Positions 1-8,659 of a stretch of DNA of 64,000 nt are shown here, in pieces (positions within the stretch are counted from its first letter, which is position 1; every line of letters starts with the position of its first letter). Where the stretch lies: positions 310,001 to 374,000 of the forward strand of contig NZ_JASVVV010000002.1 of the NCBI RefSeq assembly GCF_030287405.1. Direction: 5' to 3'. Both the position numbers and the translations under genes were made by a program. Under the pieces are notes generated by a model, which was not told the DNA's origin, made no database searches, and saw only the letters and a list, made by a program, of their open reading frames with translations. Origin of the DNA: Halalkalicoccus sp. NIPERK01. GTDB taxonomy: Archaea > Halobacteriota > Halobacteria > Halobacteriales > Halalkalicoccaceae.

Positions 1-29
1 TTTTATCACACCGATTCCTGTCCGAGCGT
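1..29 (+). promoter_or_regulatory. Core promoter of the glycosyltransferase gene
   Basis: A TTTTATC box lies at the very start of the window, about 25-29 bp before the ATG at 30. This is the usual archaeal TATA position for a leaderless transcript. Any BRE is cut off by the window edge. Confidence 0.5.
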
Positions 30-1037
30 ATGAATGTCGCGTTCGTCCACGCCGTGCCCGACGCCGAGACGGCGCTGGCCGGACGAACGCGGTATCTCGC
101 GGAACTGTTCGCGGGGCGGGGCCACGACGTGCGGGTGTTCTGTCGGCGGTGGTGGGACGGAAAGTACGAGGAGTTCGAGCGCGGGGGCGTGAGCTACCGC
201 GCCGTGAGCGACTCCGAGCGCTGGTTCGCCCCCCGCCTCCCCGGCGCGCTCGGCGACGTTCGCCCGGACGTCGTCCACGCCGCCGGTTCGGAGCCGGGCG
301 CCGTCCTCGCCGCCCGACTGGCGGGCGCCCGGCTGGTCGTCGAGTGGTGTGGCGAGGAGGCCCCACGGCTGCTCGACCGGGCGTTCTCGGCCGCCGATCG
401 GGTCTGCGTCCCCTCCGAGCACGTCCGGACGAAGGTCCGCGAGCGGGGCGCGGACGCGACGGTCGTCCCCGAGGGACTCCCCATCGAGGCTGTTCGGGCG
501 GCCGAGCCCTCGGGGTCGGCGGCGCTCGTCTGGGCGGGTCGACTCGACGAGCACGCGGGCCTCGAGGGGTTGTTGCTCGCGCTCGCGGAGTTCGGGGACC
601 GGGAGTGGCGAACGCTCGTGATCGGCGAGGGTCCCGAACGGGAGCGCTACGAGCGGTTGACGGCCGACCTGCGGGTCGAACACCGGGTGGACTTCGTCGG
701 TCGGCTGGCCGTCGAAGAACGCATCGCCCGTTTCAAGGGCGCACACGCGGTCGTCCACACGGCCGATCGCTGTCCGTTCGCGGGCGACCTCCTGCTCGCG
801 CTGTGGTGTGGCTGCGTCGGGATCGTCGAGTACCGGCGCGATTCGGCGGCCCACGAACTCGTCGCGGGCCACGAGCGGGGGATCGGTGTGACCGACGAGG
901 AGGGACTCGTCGACGCGATCGAGGCCGCCGCCGGGTTCCCACACGAGAGCTACGACGGCCGCTTCGAGCGGTTCTCGAACGGGGCGGTGGTCGAGCGGTA
1001 TCGCGAGGTCTATCGCGAACTCGGGATGGGCGAGTGA
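30..1037 (+). CDS. GT4-type glycosyltransferase
   Basis: This 335-residue protein looks like a cytosolic GT-B retaining glycosyltransferase that moves a sugar from a nucleotide-sugar donor. The first residues (MNVAFVHAVP) form a Rossmann strand followed by a loop typical of GT4. A second Rossmann half begins near residue 165 (ALVWAGRLDEHAGLEG), with a donor-pocket GEGPERERYERL and VDFVGRLAVEERIARF pattern as in GT4 enzymes. There is no signal peptide or membrane segment. It has its own TATA box and stops two codons before the convergent membrane gene. The substrate and pathway (cell-surface glycan or glycolipid) cannot be read from the sequence. Confidence 0.8.
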   Translation: MNVAFVHAVPDAETALAGRTRYLAELFAGRGHDVRVFCRRWWDGKYEEFERGGVSYRAVSDSERWFAPRLPGALGDVRPDVVHAAGSEPGAVLAARLAGARLVVEWCGEEAPRLLDRAFSAADRVCVPSEHVRTKVRERGADATVVPEGLPIEAVRAAEPSGSAALVWAGRLDEHAGLEGLLLALAEFGDREWRTLVIGEGPERERYERLTADLRVEHRVDFVGRLAVEERIARFKGAHAVVHTADRCPFAGDLLLALWCGCVGIVEYRRDSAAHELVAGHERGIGVTDEEGLVDAIEAAAGFPHESYDGRFERFSNGAVVERYREVYRELGMGE

Positions 1038-1379
1038 TCAGTCGGCGGTCGGGGAGCCGACGGGGGGGCCGCTCAGATACGCGGCGGCGAGGATCGTCAC
1101 GGCGATCAGGAAGTCGAGTCCGTGGCCGAGGAGGTGGTGGACGGTCATCGGGACGTATCCGAAGACGGTTCCCAGCCCGACGGCGGTCCGGACGACGAGC
1201 GCGCCGAGGGCGATCAACACCAGCAGATACCGTGGGGAACGACGGCGAGCGAAGACGGCCAGGCCGATCAGGAACAGCACCAGCGTTCCCAGCGCCGCGA
1301 GCAGGATGACTGCGAGCAACAACGGGGTGTGTTCCGCCGCCGGCCACCCCGACTGAAGGGCGACGCCGAGCGCGTTCAT
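1038..1379 (-). CDS. Small multi-pass membrane protein
   Basis: This 113-residue protein has about three hydrophobic segments: LLLAVILLAALGTLVLFLIG, then YLLVLIALGALVVRTAVGL, then a C-terminal FLIAVTILAAAYLSG. I chose the ATG at 1379 because the longer reading frame adds a 37-residue basic, non-hydrophobic leader that runs through the promoter of the divergent regulator. It is transcribed away from the HTH gene at 1490, and divergent pairing with a wHTH regulator suggests co-regulation. No enzyme motif is visible and the function is unknown. It ends against the convergent glycosyltransferase. Confidence 0.65.
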   Translation of the reverse strand: MNALGVALQSGWPAAEHTPLLLAVILLAALGTLVLFLIGLAVFARRRSPRYLLVLIALGALVVRTAVGLGTVFGYVPMTVHHLLGHGLDFLIAVTILAAAYLSGPPVGSPTAD

Positions 1380-1424
1380 CTGAATCGACGCGACTGTTCG
1401 ACACCGGCGTACAAGTCCGTTGTG

Positions 1425-1450
1425 CTTACGGACGGTAAGATGGGCATATA
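1425..1450. promoter_or_regulatory. Divergent promoter with a CTTAC-N5-GTAAG palindrome
   Basis: CTTACGGACGGTAAG (1425-1439) is a perfect 5-bp dyad with a 5-bp spacer. It is followed at once by a TATA-like GGGCATATAC (1441-1450), about 40-45 bp before the HTH start at 1490. A second dyad, GTCCGT-N7-ACGGAC, overlaps it at 1416-1434. The position fits an operator of the adjacent regulator, but that role is inference. Confidence 0.45.
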
Positions 1451-1489
1451 CTTCCTCGTGGCCCTCCTTGCGGCAACCACCCTCCCGCA

Positions 1490-2011
1490 ATGAGTTCGAC
1501 GAACGAGACCCGACGACGCGTCCGTGAACACGTCCATTCCCAGCCGGGGATTCACTTCAACGCGCTCGTTCGTGACTCCGCGTTCGCGCCGGACCAGATC
1601 CAGTACCACCTCCGCCGGCTCCTGCGCGCGGGGGAAGTGGCCGAGGAACGGCTCTACGGGCGAACCCACTACTTCCCGCCCGAGCACGACGCCTGGGAAC
1701 GCCGGACGCTCGCGCTCGTTCGTCGCGAAACCGCCCGCGAGGTGCTGACCCACCTCCTCGAACACGAGGGGGCGAAACCCGCGGCGGTCGCAGACTCCCT
1801 CGGGATCGCCCGCAGCACCCTCGAATGGCACCTCGGTCGACTCGAGGAACAGGGGATCGTCGGGAAGGACCGCGACGAGCGCAATCGGGTGACGCTTTTC
1901 GTCTCCCATCCCGATCGGACCGCCAGACTGCTCGCGGAGACCACCGACTCGCTTCCGGATCGGTTCGCCGACCGGTTCATGCGGCTGGTCGACGACCTCT
2001 TCGAGGAGTGA
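1490..2011 (+). CDS. Tandem winged-HTH transcriptional regulator
   Basis: This 173-residue protein carries two ArsR/MarR-like winged helix-turn-helix domains. The first spans about residues 5-65 (HFNALVRDSAFAPDQIQYHL, then a wing ending in RTHYFPP). The second spans about residues 75-140 (VADSLGIARSTLEWHLGRLE, then VTLFVSHP). Such bipartite wHTH proteins are common archaeal DNA-binding regulators, and some respond to redox or metals. I see no clear sensor domain. It is divergent from the small membrane protein, with a palindrome between them, and lies upstream of the copper gene at 2099. Autoregulation and control of the membrane protein are inferred. Confidence 0.8.
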   Translation: MSSTNETRRRVREHVHSQPGIHFNALVRDSAFAPDQIQYHLRRLLRAGEVAEERLYGRTHYFPPEHDAWERRTLALVRRETAREVLTHLLEHEGAKPAAVADSLGIARSTLEWHLGRLEEQGIVGKDRDERNRVTLFVSHPDRTARLLAETTDSLPDRFADRFMRLVDDLFEE

Positions 2012-2098
2012 GTTTCGACGCTCGAACCACAATCGAGAGGGGGACCGGGGTGCAATCGACGGGGTGATGAATCGAGGACGGCGGCCCCGGAGGTCGGC

Positions 2099-3910
2099 GT
2101 GAGTCGAGCGCGGCCCCGGTGGGTCCGGATCGCGCTGGTGTTAGCGGTGCTGTACGCGCTTCTCGCGGGCGTGCCGCTCGCCGGTGCCCACGCCTACCTG
2201 AGCGAGACGACGCCCGAAAACGGCGAACAGGTCGAAGAACCACCCGGAGACGTGATCCTCTCGTTCAGCGGCGACGGCGTCCAGCTCGCGGAGGTCTCGG
2301 TGGTCGGCCCCGGCGGCGAGGACGTAAGCGGCGAGGCACGCGTCGATCCCGACGACAGCCGCCTCGTCTCGGTGCCGGTCGAGGGCGACGGCGAGGGGAC
2401 CTACGTCGTCGAGTGGGAGGTGCTCGCCGCCGACGGCCACATCACCGCCGGCTCGTATTTCTTCTCGGTCGGCGACGAGCCCCTCGACCGCGAGCAGGTG
2501 ATCGGGATCTACGACGAGGAGGAGGAGGAACTCGCGCCGCTTGAGGCGGGCGCACGCGGTCTCGTCCTGCTCGCGCTGGTCGGGCTGGTCGGCGTCCCGC
2601 TGACGCTATGGATCGCCGTCTACCCGCTCGCGGGTCGGTTCGCCGTTCCGGTCGACCGTGCGGAACGGCGTGCGCTCGGGCTCCTCGCGTTCGCGGGGGG
2701 ACTGTTGCTCGTGGGGGTCGTCGGCCTCGGCCTCGCCCAGAGCGCCTCGCTCGCGCCGTTGCTTTCCGTCGACGGGGTCGGGCGCTTTCTCGGCACCGAC
2801 CTCGGGGCACTCTGGGTCGTGCAGTTGGGGCTCGCCGCGGTGGCCCTCGGAGCCCCGCTCGCCGCCCGATACCGATCGCTGAGGCGGCGCTACTGGCTGG
2901 GCGGGGCGCTCGTGGGCGCGGTGGGCGTCCAGCTCACGGTCAGCGCGACGAGCCACTCGGCGGGCCTGCTCGACGGGCTGGAAGGGGTGCTCGTCGATTT
3001 CGCACACATCGCCGGCGCGGCGTTCTGGGTCGGGGGCTTGCTCACGCTCGCGGTCGTTGTCCCCGCCCTCCTGAACCGGGCCGCGGCGGCCGACCGGGCG
3101 GCGATCGCCGCCGAGACGATCCGGCGCTTCTCGGTCGTCGCGCTCGTCGGCGTCACGCTCGCGGCGACGACCGGGCTGGTTCTGGCCGCGTGGCACGTCC
3201 CGAGCGCGGAGGCGCTGCTCTCGACGGTCTACGGGACCGCCCTCTCGGCGAAGACGCTGCTCGTCCTCCTCGCGCTCGGGCTCGGCGGGTTCGTCCGGTT
3301 CGTCCTGTTGCGCCGGCTCAGGGGGGCGAGCGACGCGAGCGCGTTCACCCGCGGCGTGCGGATCGAGGCGGGCGTTCTCGTCGCCGTCGTCCTCCTGTCG
3401 GCCGTGATCACCTCGGTACCGACCGCCGCCGTCGCCGGTGGCGGTCCCGGCGAGACGAGCGTCGACGGCGGGGACGTCTCGCTCTCGGTTCTGCCCGCCG
3501 AGGAGGGCAACGGGGTCGTGTTGGTCGACGAGGGCGAGCCGGTCGTCATCGAGACGGCCTTCGACGACGAGGCCGAGGACGTGAGTCTGCTCATGTACAA
3601 CTCACAGGAGGACGTGACGCTCACGACGGAGTTGGAAGCGACCGAGGAGGGGCCCTACGCGACGGTACAGACGCTTCCCGCGCCGGGGAGCTGGGAGGTC
3701 CGCGTCTCGGCGCTGGTCGGGGGTACGTACACGGCCGAGTGGTTCGAGCTCTTCAGCGTCCCCGATCACCCGGGGCACGATCACGACCACACCGCACCCG
3801 TCGACGAGTCGTTCGTCACGTGGCTCCGGCTCGGCGCGCTCTGTGTCGGCGTCCTCGGAACGACGGCGGTCGCCGTCGAGACGGTGCTGTTCGACCGACG
3901 AGCACGGTAG
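2099..3910 (+). CDS. CopC-CopD fusion, copper-handling membrane protein
   Basis: This 603-residue protein has an N-terminal signal segment ending ...PLAGA. The mature part begins HAYLSETTPENG, the classic start of CopC. The CopC beta-barrel runs to about residue 125. Its likely Cu(II) ligands are visible: the first mature His31 plus the D112-G-H114 pair. Residues of about 150-450 form a CopD-type membrane domain of about eight helices. An extracytoplasmic beta domain follows (about 455-575, ending in His-rich GHDHDH), then a last helix. In bacteria the CopC and CopD families bind or import copper at the cell surface. The start is GTG at 2099; an ATG at 2067 reads into a stop. The His-rich lipoprotein downstream supports a metal role. 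Confidence 0.85.
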   Translation: MSRARPRWVRIALVLAVLYALLAGVPLAGAHAYLSETTPENGEQVEEPPGDVILSFSGDGVQLAEVSVVGPGGEDVSGEARVDPDDSRLVSVPVEGDGEGTYVVEWEVLAADGHITAGSYFFSVGDEPLDREQVIGIYDEEEEELAPLEAGARGLVLLALVGLVGVPLTLWIAVYPLAGRFAVPVDRAERRALGLLAFAGGLLLVGVVGLGLAQSASLAPLLSVDGVGRFLGTDLGALWVVQLGLAAVALGAPLAARYRSLRRRYWLGGALVGAVGVQLTVSATSHSAGLLDGLEGVLVDFAHIAGAAFWVGGLLTLAVVVPALLNRAAAADRAAIAAETIRRFSVVALVGVTLAATTGLVLAAWHVPSAEALLSTVYGTALSAKTLLVLLALGLGGFVRFVLLRRLRGASDASAFTRGVRIEAGVLVAVVLLSAVITSVPTAAVAGGGPGETSVDGGDVSLSVLPAEEGNGVVLVDEGEPVVIETAFDDEAEDVSLLMYNSQEDVTLTTELEATEEGPYATVQTLPAPGSWEVRVSALVGGTYTAEWFELFSVPDHPGHDHDHTAPVDESFVTWLRLGALCVGVLGTTAVAVETVLFDRRAR

Positions 3911-3968
3911 CGGGTGGTTTCGATAACTGTACCATAACCAACAATAATACACGGCGACAGCCATCGGT

Positions 3969-5204
3969 ATGGACACGACACGGCGGCGGTTCGTGCAGGT
4001 GGCGGGAAGCGGAGCGGCGGTCGGTCTCGCCGGGTGCATCGGTGACGACGGAGGGGACGGGGACGACGGCCACGACCACGACGATCACGATCACAGCCAC
4101 GAGGGGGAGGGGAGCGGGGAGGCCGTCGGCAGCGAGGGGTTGATCTACGCGTTCGCGCCCGATACGATCGCGGTCATCGATCCCGAGGCGGGAGACGTCG
4201 TAACGGAAATTTCGGAGGAGATCGACGGCGCGGAGTGGGGCGATACACGAATCACGAGCGATCACTCGCGGATCTTCGCCAACGAGGGGGCGACGGCACA
4301 GGTGGTAGTGATCGACACGGAGACCCGCGAGATCGCCGACCGCGTGGACGTCGGCCCGGACCCGACCCACATCTACAACCCCGTCGAGGGCGAGATCTGG
4401 ACCCACTCGGACGCCGAGGGGACCTTCTACGTGATCGACGTGGAATCGCTCGACGTGACGCCTGTCGAAGCCGGCCTCGAAGGCGAGGGTCACGGCAAAC
4501 TCCTCGCGCACGAGGACCTCGGGACGACCGCCTACGCGACGAACGTGATCGACCCCGCCGTGCTCGTGATGGACCTCGAAGGGCGCGCGCGCGTCGACGA
4601 GATCCCCCTCGAGGGCGAGGGCGGCACACACTACAAGGCCTACGCGCCCGAAACCGGCTACGCCTACTTCCAGCGCGCGGGCGGACCGGGCGGGACGGCG
4701 GTGATCGACACCGTGACGAACGAGGTCGTCGACGCTCTCGAAGTCAGCGGGGGAATGTACATCACGCCCGACGGGACGTGGCTGGGCGTCCTCGGCGAGG
4801 ACGAGGTCAGTTTTCTCGACGTGACGAGCGAGGAAAGCGAGATCGTCGCGTCGGTGCCCGTCGAGGGCGGCCCCGACGCGCTCCGATACCACGAGGTCGA
4901 CGGGACCCTCTATGGCTTTACGGCGAACACGCTGACCCCCGACGCCTCGGTGATCGACCTCGACGCCTTCGAGGAGGTCGATCGGATCGAGGTCGGCGAC
5001 ATCGAGCGCCCGGAGGGGGCCGAGTTCCTCCACCGCTCGGGCGTCGCTGGCGCGAACTACTTCATCACGCCGGCCGACGCAGACGGGACCGTCGCTATCG
5101 TCGACATGGAAAGCATGGAGCTCATCGCGCAGGTCGAGGTCGCGCCCGGCGTCGACACCGTTCAGTTCGTCGGCGATTCCGGAAGCGGCCACACCGGTCA
5201 ATGA
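3969..5204 (+). CDS. Tat-exported His-rich lipoprotein with beta-propeller repeats
   Basis: The 411-residue precursor starts with a twin-arginine signal (TTRRRFVQVAGS) and a lipobox LAGC, so lipidation is expected at Cys23. A very His/Asp-rich tether follows (residues about 34-45, GHDHDDHDHSH), which could hold Zn or Cu. The rest consists of repeats of the IAVIDPEAGDVV, VVVIDTETREIAD and FYVIDVESLDV type. This is the signature of YVTN-like seven-bladed propellers. It lies 58 bp after the CopC-CopD gene on the same strand. A TATA-like AACAATAATAC sits about 27 bp before the ATG, so it may also have its own promoter. A role as surface metal chaperone or sensor is inferred from the His tail and context. 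Confidence 0.75.
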   Translation: MDTTRRRFVQVAGSGAAVGLAGCIGDDGGDGDDGHDHDDHDHSHEGEGSGEAVGSEGLIYAFAPDTIAVIDPEAGDVVTEISEEIDGAEWGDTRITSDHSRIFANEGATAQVVVIDTETREIADRVDVGPDPTHIYNPVEGEIWTHSDAEGTFYVIDVESLDVTPVEAGLEGEGHGKLLAHEDLGTTAYATNVIDPAVLVMDLEGRARVDEIPLEGEGGTHYKAYAPETGYAYFQRAGGPGGTAVIDTVTNEVVDALEVSGGMYITPDGTWLGVLGEDEVSFLDVTSEESEIVASVPVEGGPDALRYHEVDGTLYGFTANTLTPDASVIDLDAFEEVDRIEVGDIERPEGAEFLHRSGVAGANYFITPADADGTVAIVDMESMELIAQVEVAPGVDTVQFVGDSGSGHTGQ

Positions 5205-5217
5205 AAAGAGCGCTCGG

Positions 5218-6105
5218 TTACTGCCCGTCGCCGGTCTCGATCGGGGTGCGGATCATGCTGCCCCACTCGGTCCACGAGCCGTCGTAGTTGCGGACGTCCT
5301 CGAAGCCCAGCAGTTCGCGCAGCGCGAACCACTCGATCGAGGAGCGTTCGCCGACGCGGCAGTAGGCGATGGTCGACTCCTCGCCGTCGATCCCCTTCTC
5401 GGCGTAGAGCTCGCGCAGTTCCTCGGCGCTCTTGAACGTGCCGTCGTCGTTCAGGATCGTCGGGACGGGAACGTTCGAGGCGCCGGGGACGTGCCCGCCG
5501 CGCTGGGCGGTCTCCTGCAGCCCTTCGGGCGCGAGGATCTCGCCGGTGAACTCCTCGGGCGATCGGACGTCCACGAGCGGCAGGCCCTGCTCGATCGCGG
5601 TGTCGACGTCGTCCCTGTACGCGCGGATCGACTCGAAGGGGCCCCGGGCGTTGTACTCCTGCGGGGAGAAGTCGGGTTCCTCCTCGGTCAACGGGTAGTC
5701 GTTTGCGACCCAGTACTCCTTGCCGCCGTTCAGGACGCGGGCGTCCTCGTGGCCGTAGTACTTCGCCTGCCAGTAGGCGAAGATCGCGAACCAGTTGGGG
5801 ACGCGCCCGCCGCCGTAGAACACTATCGTACTGTCCTCGGTGATCCCCGCCTCGCCCATCGTCTCCTCGAAGGCCTCTTTCGAGAGGATGTCGCGGGTCT
5901 GCTGGTTGGTGAAGTCCTCCTCCCAGTCGAAGAAAATCGCGCCCGGCGCGTGGCCCTCCTCGTACGATGTGTACTCCGAGTCAGCAGTTACAGTCGGGTT
6001 GTTCACCTCGAGCAGTCGGTACTCGGGGTCGTCGCTCTGGAACTCGTCCAGATGATCCTCCACCCAATCCGCACTCACGAGCACGTCGGTATCATAATCG
6101 CTCAT
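5218..6105 (-). CDS. Two-domain rhodanese (thiosulfate or 3-mercaptopyruvate sulfurtransferase)
   Basis: This 295-residue cytosolic protein has two rhodanese modules. The N-terminal one (about 1-140) is inactive; a GGGRVPN loop replaces the catalytic loop. The C-terminal one (about 155-290) carries the active-site loop IAYCRVGERSS, whose Cys takes up sulfane sulfur. A conserved WTEWG motif lies near the end, and the length is normal for the family. The CRVGERSS loop resembles thiosulfate:cyanide enzymes more than the CG(S/T)G(V/I) loop of mercaptopyruvate enzymes. It is convergent with the lipoprotein gene and stands alone. Its role in sulfur transfer or cyanide detoxification is general to the family. 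Confidence 0.88.
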   Translation of the reverse strand: MSDYDTDVLVSADWVEDHLDEFQSDDPEYRLLEVNNPTVTADSEYTSYEEGHAPGAIFFDWEEDFTNQQTRDILSKEAFEETMGEAGITEDSTIVFYGGGRVPNWFAIFAYWQAKYYGHEDARVLNGGKEYWVANDYPLTEEEPDFSPQEYNARGPFESIRAYRDDVDTAIEQGLPLVDVRSPEEFTGEILAPEGLQETAQRGGHVPGASNVPVPTILNDDGTFKSAEELRELYAEKGIDGEESTIAYCRVGERSSIEWFALRELLGFEDVRNYDGSWTEWGSMIRTPIETGDGQ

Positions 6106-6192
6106 ACGGGTCGCCCTACGACCCCCACCCTATCAGGTCTTATGGCGGCGGCCGGATACGTCGGTTCACCCTGAAAGACGCAATATTTGTCC

Positions 6193-8616
6193 CTACCGAT
6201 CGCCGTTTGCGGCCTCGACGGCCCGGACCGCGGCGACGTTCTCGGCCACGTCGTGGACCCGGACGATGTCCGCGCCGCGCTCGGTCGCGAGGGTCGTTCC
6301 GGCAACGGTTGCCGCCGTTCGGTTTTCCGCCTCGCGGTCGATCCGATCGAACATCGACTTCTGCGAGTGGCCGATCAACACCGGACAGCCCAGCGCGTGG
6401 AACTCGTCGGCCCGGCCGAGGATATCGAAGCTTTCAGCGGAGTTCTTCGCGAAGCCGATGCCGGGATCGACGATGATCTTCTCGCGATCGAGTCCGGCCT
6501 TCTCGGCGAGCAACACCCGTTCTGCGAGGTCGTGTATCACGTCCTCGACCACGTCGTCGTACTCGACATCGCGGTCGGGATCGACCGGCGTATCGAGGCT
6601 GTGCATCACCACCAGCGGCGCGTCGTACTCGGCGGCGACGAAGCGCATCTCGGGATCTTCGAGACCGCTGACGTCGTTGAGGATATCGGCACCGGCCTCC
6701 ATGGCCGCGCGTGCGACCGCGGCCTTGCGGGTGTCGACCGAGACCAGCACGTCGAGGTCGGAGATCCGTTCGACGACGGGGACCACGCGCTCGATCTCCT
6801 CCTCGGTGGGGACGGGATCCGCGCCCGGTCGGGTGCTCTCGCCGCCGACGTCGATGACGTTGACGCCGTTCTCGACCATCCGCTTCGCCTGCGCGACCGC
6901 GTCCTCGGTCGCCTCGTAGCGCCCGCCGTCGTGGAAGCTGTCGGGCGTGACGTTGAGGATGCCCATCACCGCCGTCCGGTCCTCCCACGGGTAGCCCTTT
7001 CCAGTGGAACGAACGCCGATCCCGAGCGCCTCGCGGACGTTCCGGGCGACGACCGGCAGGCCGTAGGGCTGGCCCTCGAGTTTCTCACAGAGCCGCTTGA
7101 ACTGCGCGAGCGTCCCCATCAGGACGACGTCGAGGGTCTCCTCGTCCTGGTCGTTGAGCCCCGACTGGGCGCACTCCCCGCCCAGCGAGAGCATCTCCTC
7201 CTTCAGGTACTGGGCCTGTCGGCGCTGGACGCGGGTCTTGAGCACGCGGTGGACCGCCTTCCCGCGCATCCGCCAGACGCCCGCAGACGTGACGTGCGAG
7301 CCTTCGAGGGCCTTGCGAGCCTCGCCCAGATCCCGCACCCGCTTCGGGATCTCGGCGCGCGTCCAGCGCTCGCGGGCCTCCGCGACGGTGAAGAGCGAGC
7401 CGGTGACGAGCACGCAGTCGTCGGGCCCCGCCTCCGAAAGCGCGCGGGTGAGCGCCCCCGAGACCGCGCCACGGGTCTTGACGTCCGCGACGCCGCGCTC
7501 GGCGAAGACGCGCGCGAGCACCTCGCGGTCTTCCGACCTACTGAGGTCGGGTTGGGTACAGACGACGTGGTCCGGTTGGGGGAGCGCCTCCGCCATTCCC
7601 CGGTGGTCCTTCTCGTGCATCGCGCCGACCACGAGAAAGAGGTCGTCGTACTCGAACTCCGCGAGGGTTTCGGAAAGCGCCTCGCAGGCCCCGGGGTTGT
7701 GCGCCCCGTCGAGTACCGTGAGGGGCCCCTCGCCCATCACCTCGAAGCGACCCGGCCAGTGTGCGTTTCGCAGGCCCGTCCGGATGTCGGCCTCGGAGAC
7801 CGCCCCCGCCTGCCGGGCGAGCGCCGCCGCCACCCCCGCGTTCCGAGCCTGATAGCTTCCCAGCAGCGGGATTCGGGCCTCGACCGCCCAGTCGGAGCCC
7901 GCGAGCGTGATCGCGCTCTCGACGTGGTTCGTCCGCCCGCCGTACTCGGTCCGGACGTCCCCGTCGCTTCCAACGGTGAGGACCTCGCCGGCCTGTTCGG
8001 TGACGGCGTCGAGCGCTTCTCCCTCGGCGGCCGTCACGAGCGGCCCCTCGGCGGGCGCGACGTGGGCCTTGTCGCGGGCGATCTCCGCGATGGTCTCCCC
8101 GAGGATGCCGGTGTGTTCGAGGGTCACGCTCGTGACGGCGCTCGCGACGGGGTCGACCACGCTGGTCGCGTCATAGCGCCCGCCGATCCCCACCTCCAGG
8201 ACCGCGACGTCCACGTCGCGACGGCCGAACTCCCAGAGCGCCATCGCGGTCATCACCTCGAAGAAGGTGGGGGCCTCGCCTCCGGCCGCGCGCTCGACGA
8301 CGTGGGGTTCGACCCGCTCGACGAACTCCGCGAGGGCGCCCTTGGTCATGGGGCGCCCGTCGACCTGCACGCGCTCGCGGACGTCGTCGAAGTGCGGCGA
8401 GGTGTACAGCCCGACCGAGAGCCCGGACTCGCGGAGGATCGACTCGGTCATCTTCGCCGTGCTGCCCTTCCCGTTGGAGCCGGCGATCTGGACGTACTCG
8501 ACGCCCTCGTGTGGGTCGTCGAGGTGGCGCAGGAGATCGGCCGTCGACTCCGTGCCGGGTTTCGGCCGGAAGCGCCGCAGGTCGAAGAGGAAGTTCGCGG
8601 CGTCGTGAAACTCCAT
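6193..8616 (-). CDS. folCP: Bifunctional folylpolyglutamate synthase / dihydropteroate synthase
   Basis: This 807-residue fusion joins two folate-pathway enzymes. Residues of about 1-430 are a Mur-ligase-type FolC domain with the P-loop GSNGKGST (46-53) and a downstream DGAHNPGA motif. Residues of about 430-550 are a linker domain. From residue 551 comes dihydropteroate synthase: MGILNVTPDSF, then NVIDVGGESTRPGA, then VSVDTRKAA, and the pterin/sulfa-site GHSQKSMFDR. Haloarchaea are known to carry this fusion. FolP condenses pterin pyrophosphate with p-aminobenzoate, and FolC adds glutamate. The start is the ATG at 8616. It appears monocistronic. Confidence 0.93.
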   Translation of the reverse strand: MEFHDAANFLFDLRRFRPKPGTESTADLLRHLDDPHEGVEYVQIAGSNGKGSTAKMTESILRESGLSVGLYTSPHFDDVRERVQVDGRPMTKGALAEFVERVEPHVVERAAGGEAPTFFEVMTAMALWEFGRRDVDVAVLEVGIGGRYDATSVVDPVASAVTSVTLEHTGILGETIAEIARDKAHVAPAEGPLVTAAEGEALDAVTEQAGEVLTVGSDGDVRTEYGGRTNHVESAITLAGSDWAVEARIPLLGSYQARNAGVAAALARQAGAVSEADIRTGLRNAHWPGRFEVMGEGPLTVLDGAHNPGACEALSETLAEFEYDDLFLVVGAMHEKDHRGMAEALPQPDHVVCTQPDLSRSEDREVLARVFAERGVADVKTRGAVSGALTRALSEAGPDDCVLVTGSLFTVAEARERWTRAEIPKRVRDLGEARKALEGSHVTSAGVWRMRGKAVHRVLKTRVQRRQAQYLKEEMLSLGGECAQSGLNDQDEETLDVVLMGTLAQFKRLCEKLEGQPYGLPVVARNVREALGIGVRSTGKGYPWEDRTAVMGILNVTPDSFHDGGRYEATEDAVAQAKRMVENGVNVIDVGGESTRPGADPVPTEEEIERVVPVVERISDLDVLVSVDTRKAAVARAAMEAGADILNDVSGLEDPEMRFVAAEYDAPLVVMHSLDTPVDPDRDVEYDDVVEDVIHDLAERVLLAEKAGLDREKIIVDPGIGFAKNSAESFDILGRADEFHALGCPVLIGHSQKSMFDRIDREAENRTAATVAGTTLATERGADIVRVHDVAENVAAVRAVEAANGDR

Positions 8617-8659
8617 ACGGATGGCAGAGACGGCGGGCGCTTAGGCGTGTCGGAGCGAG

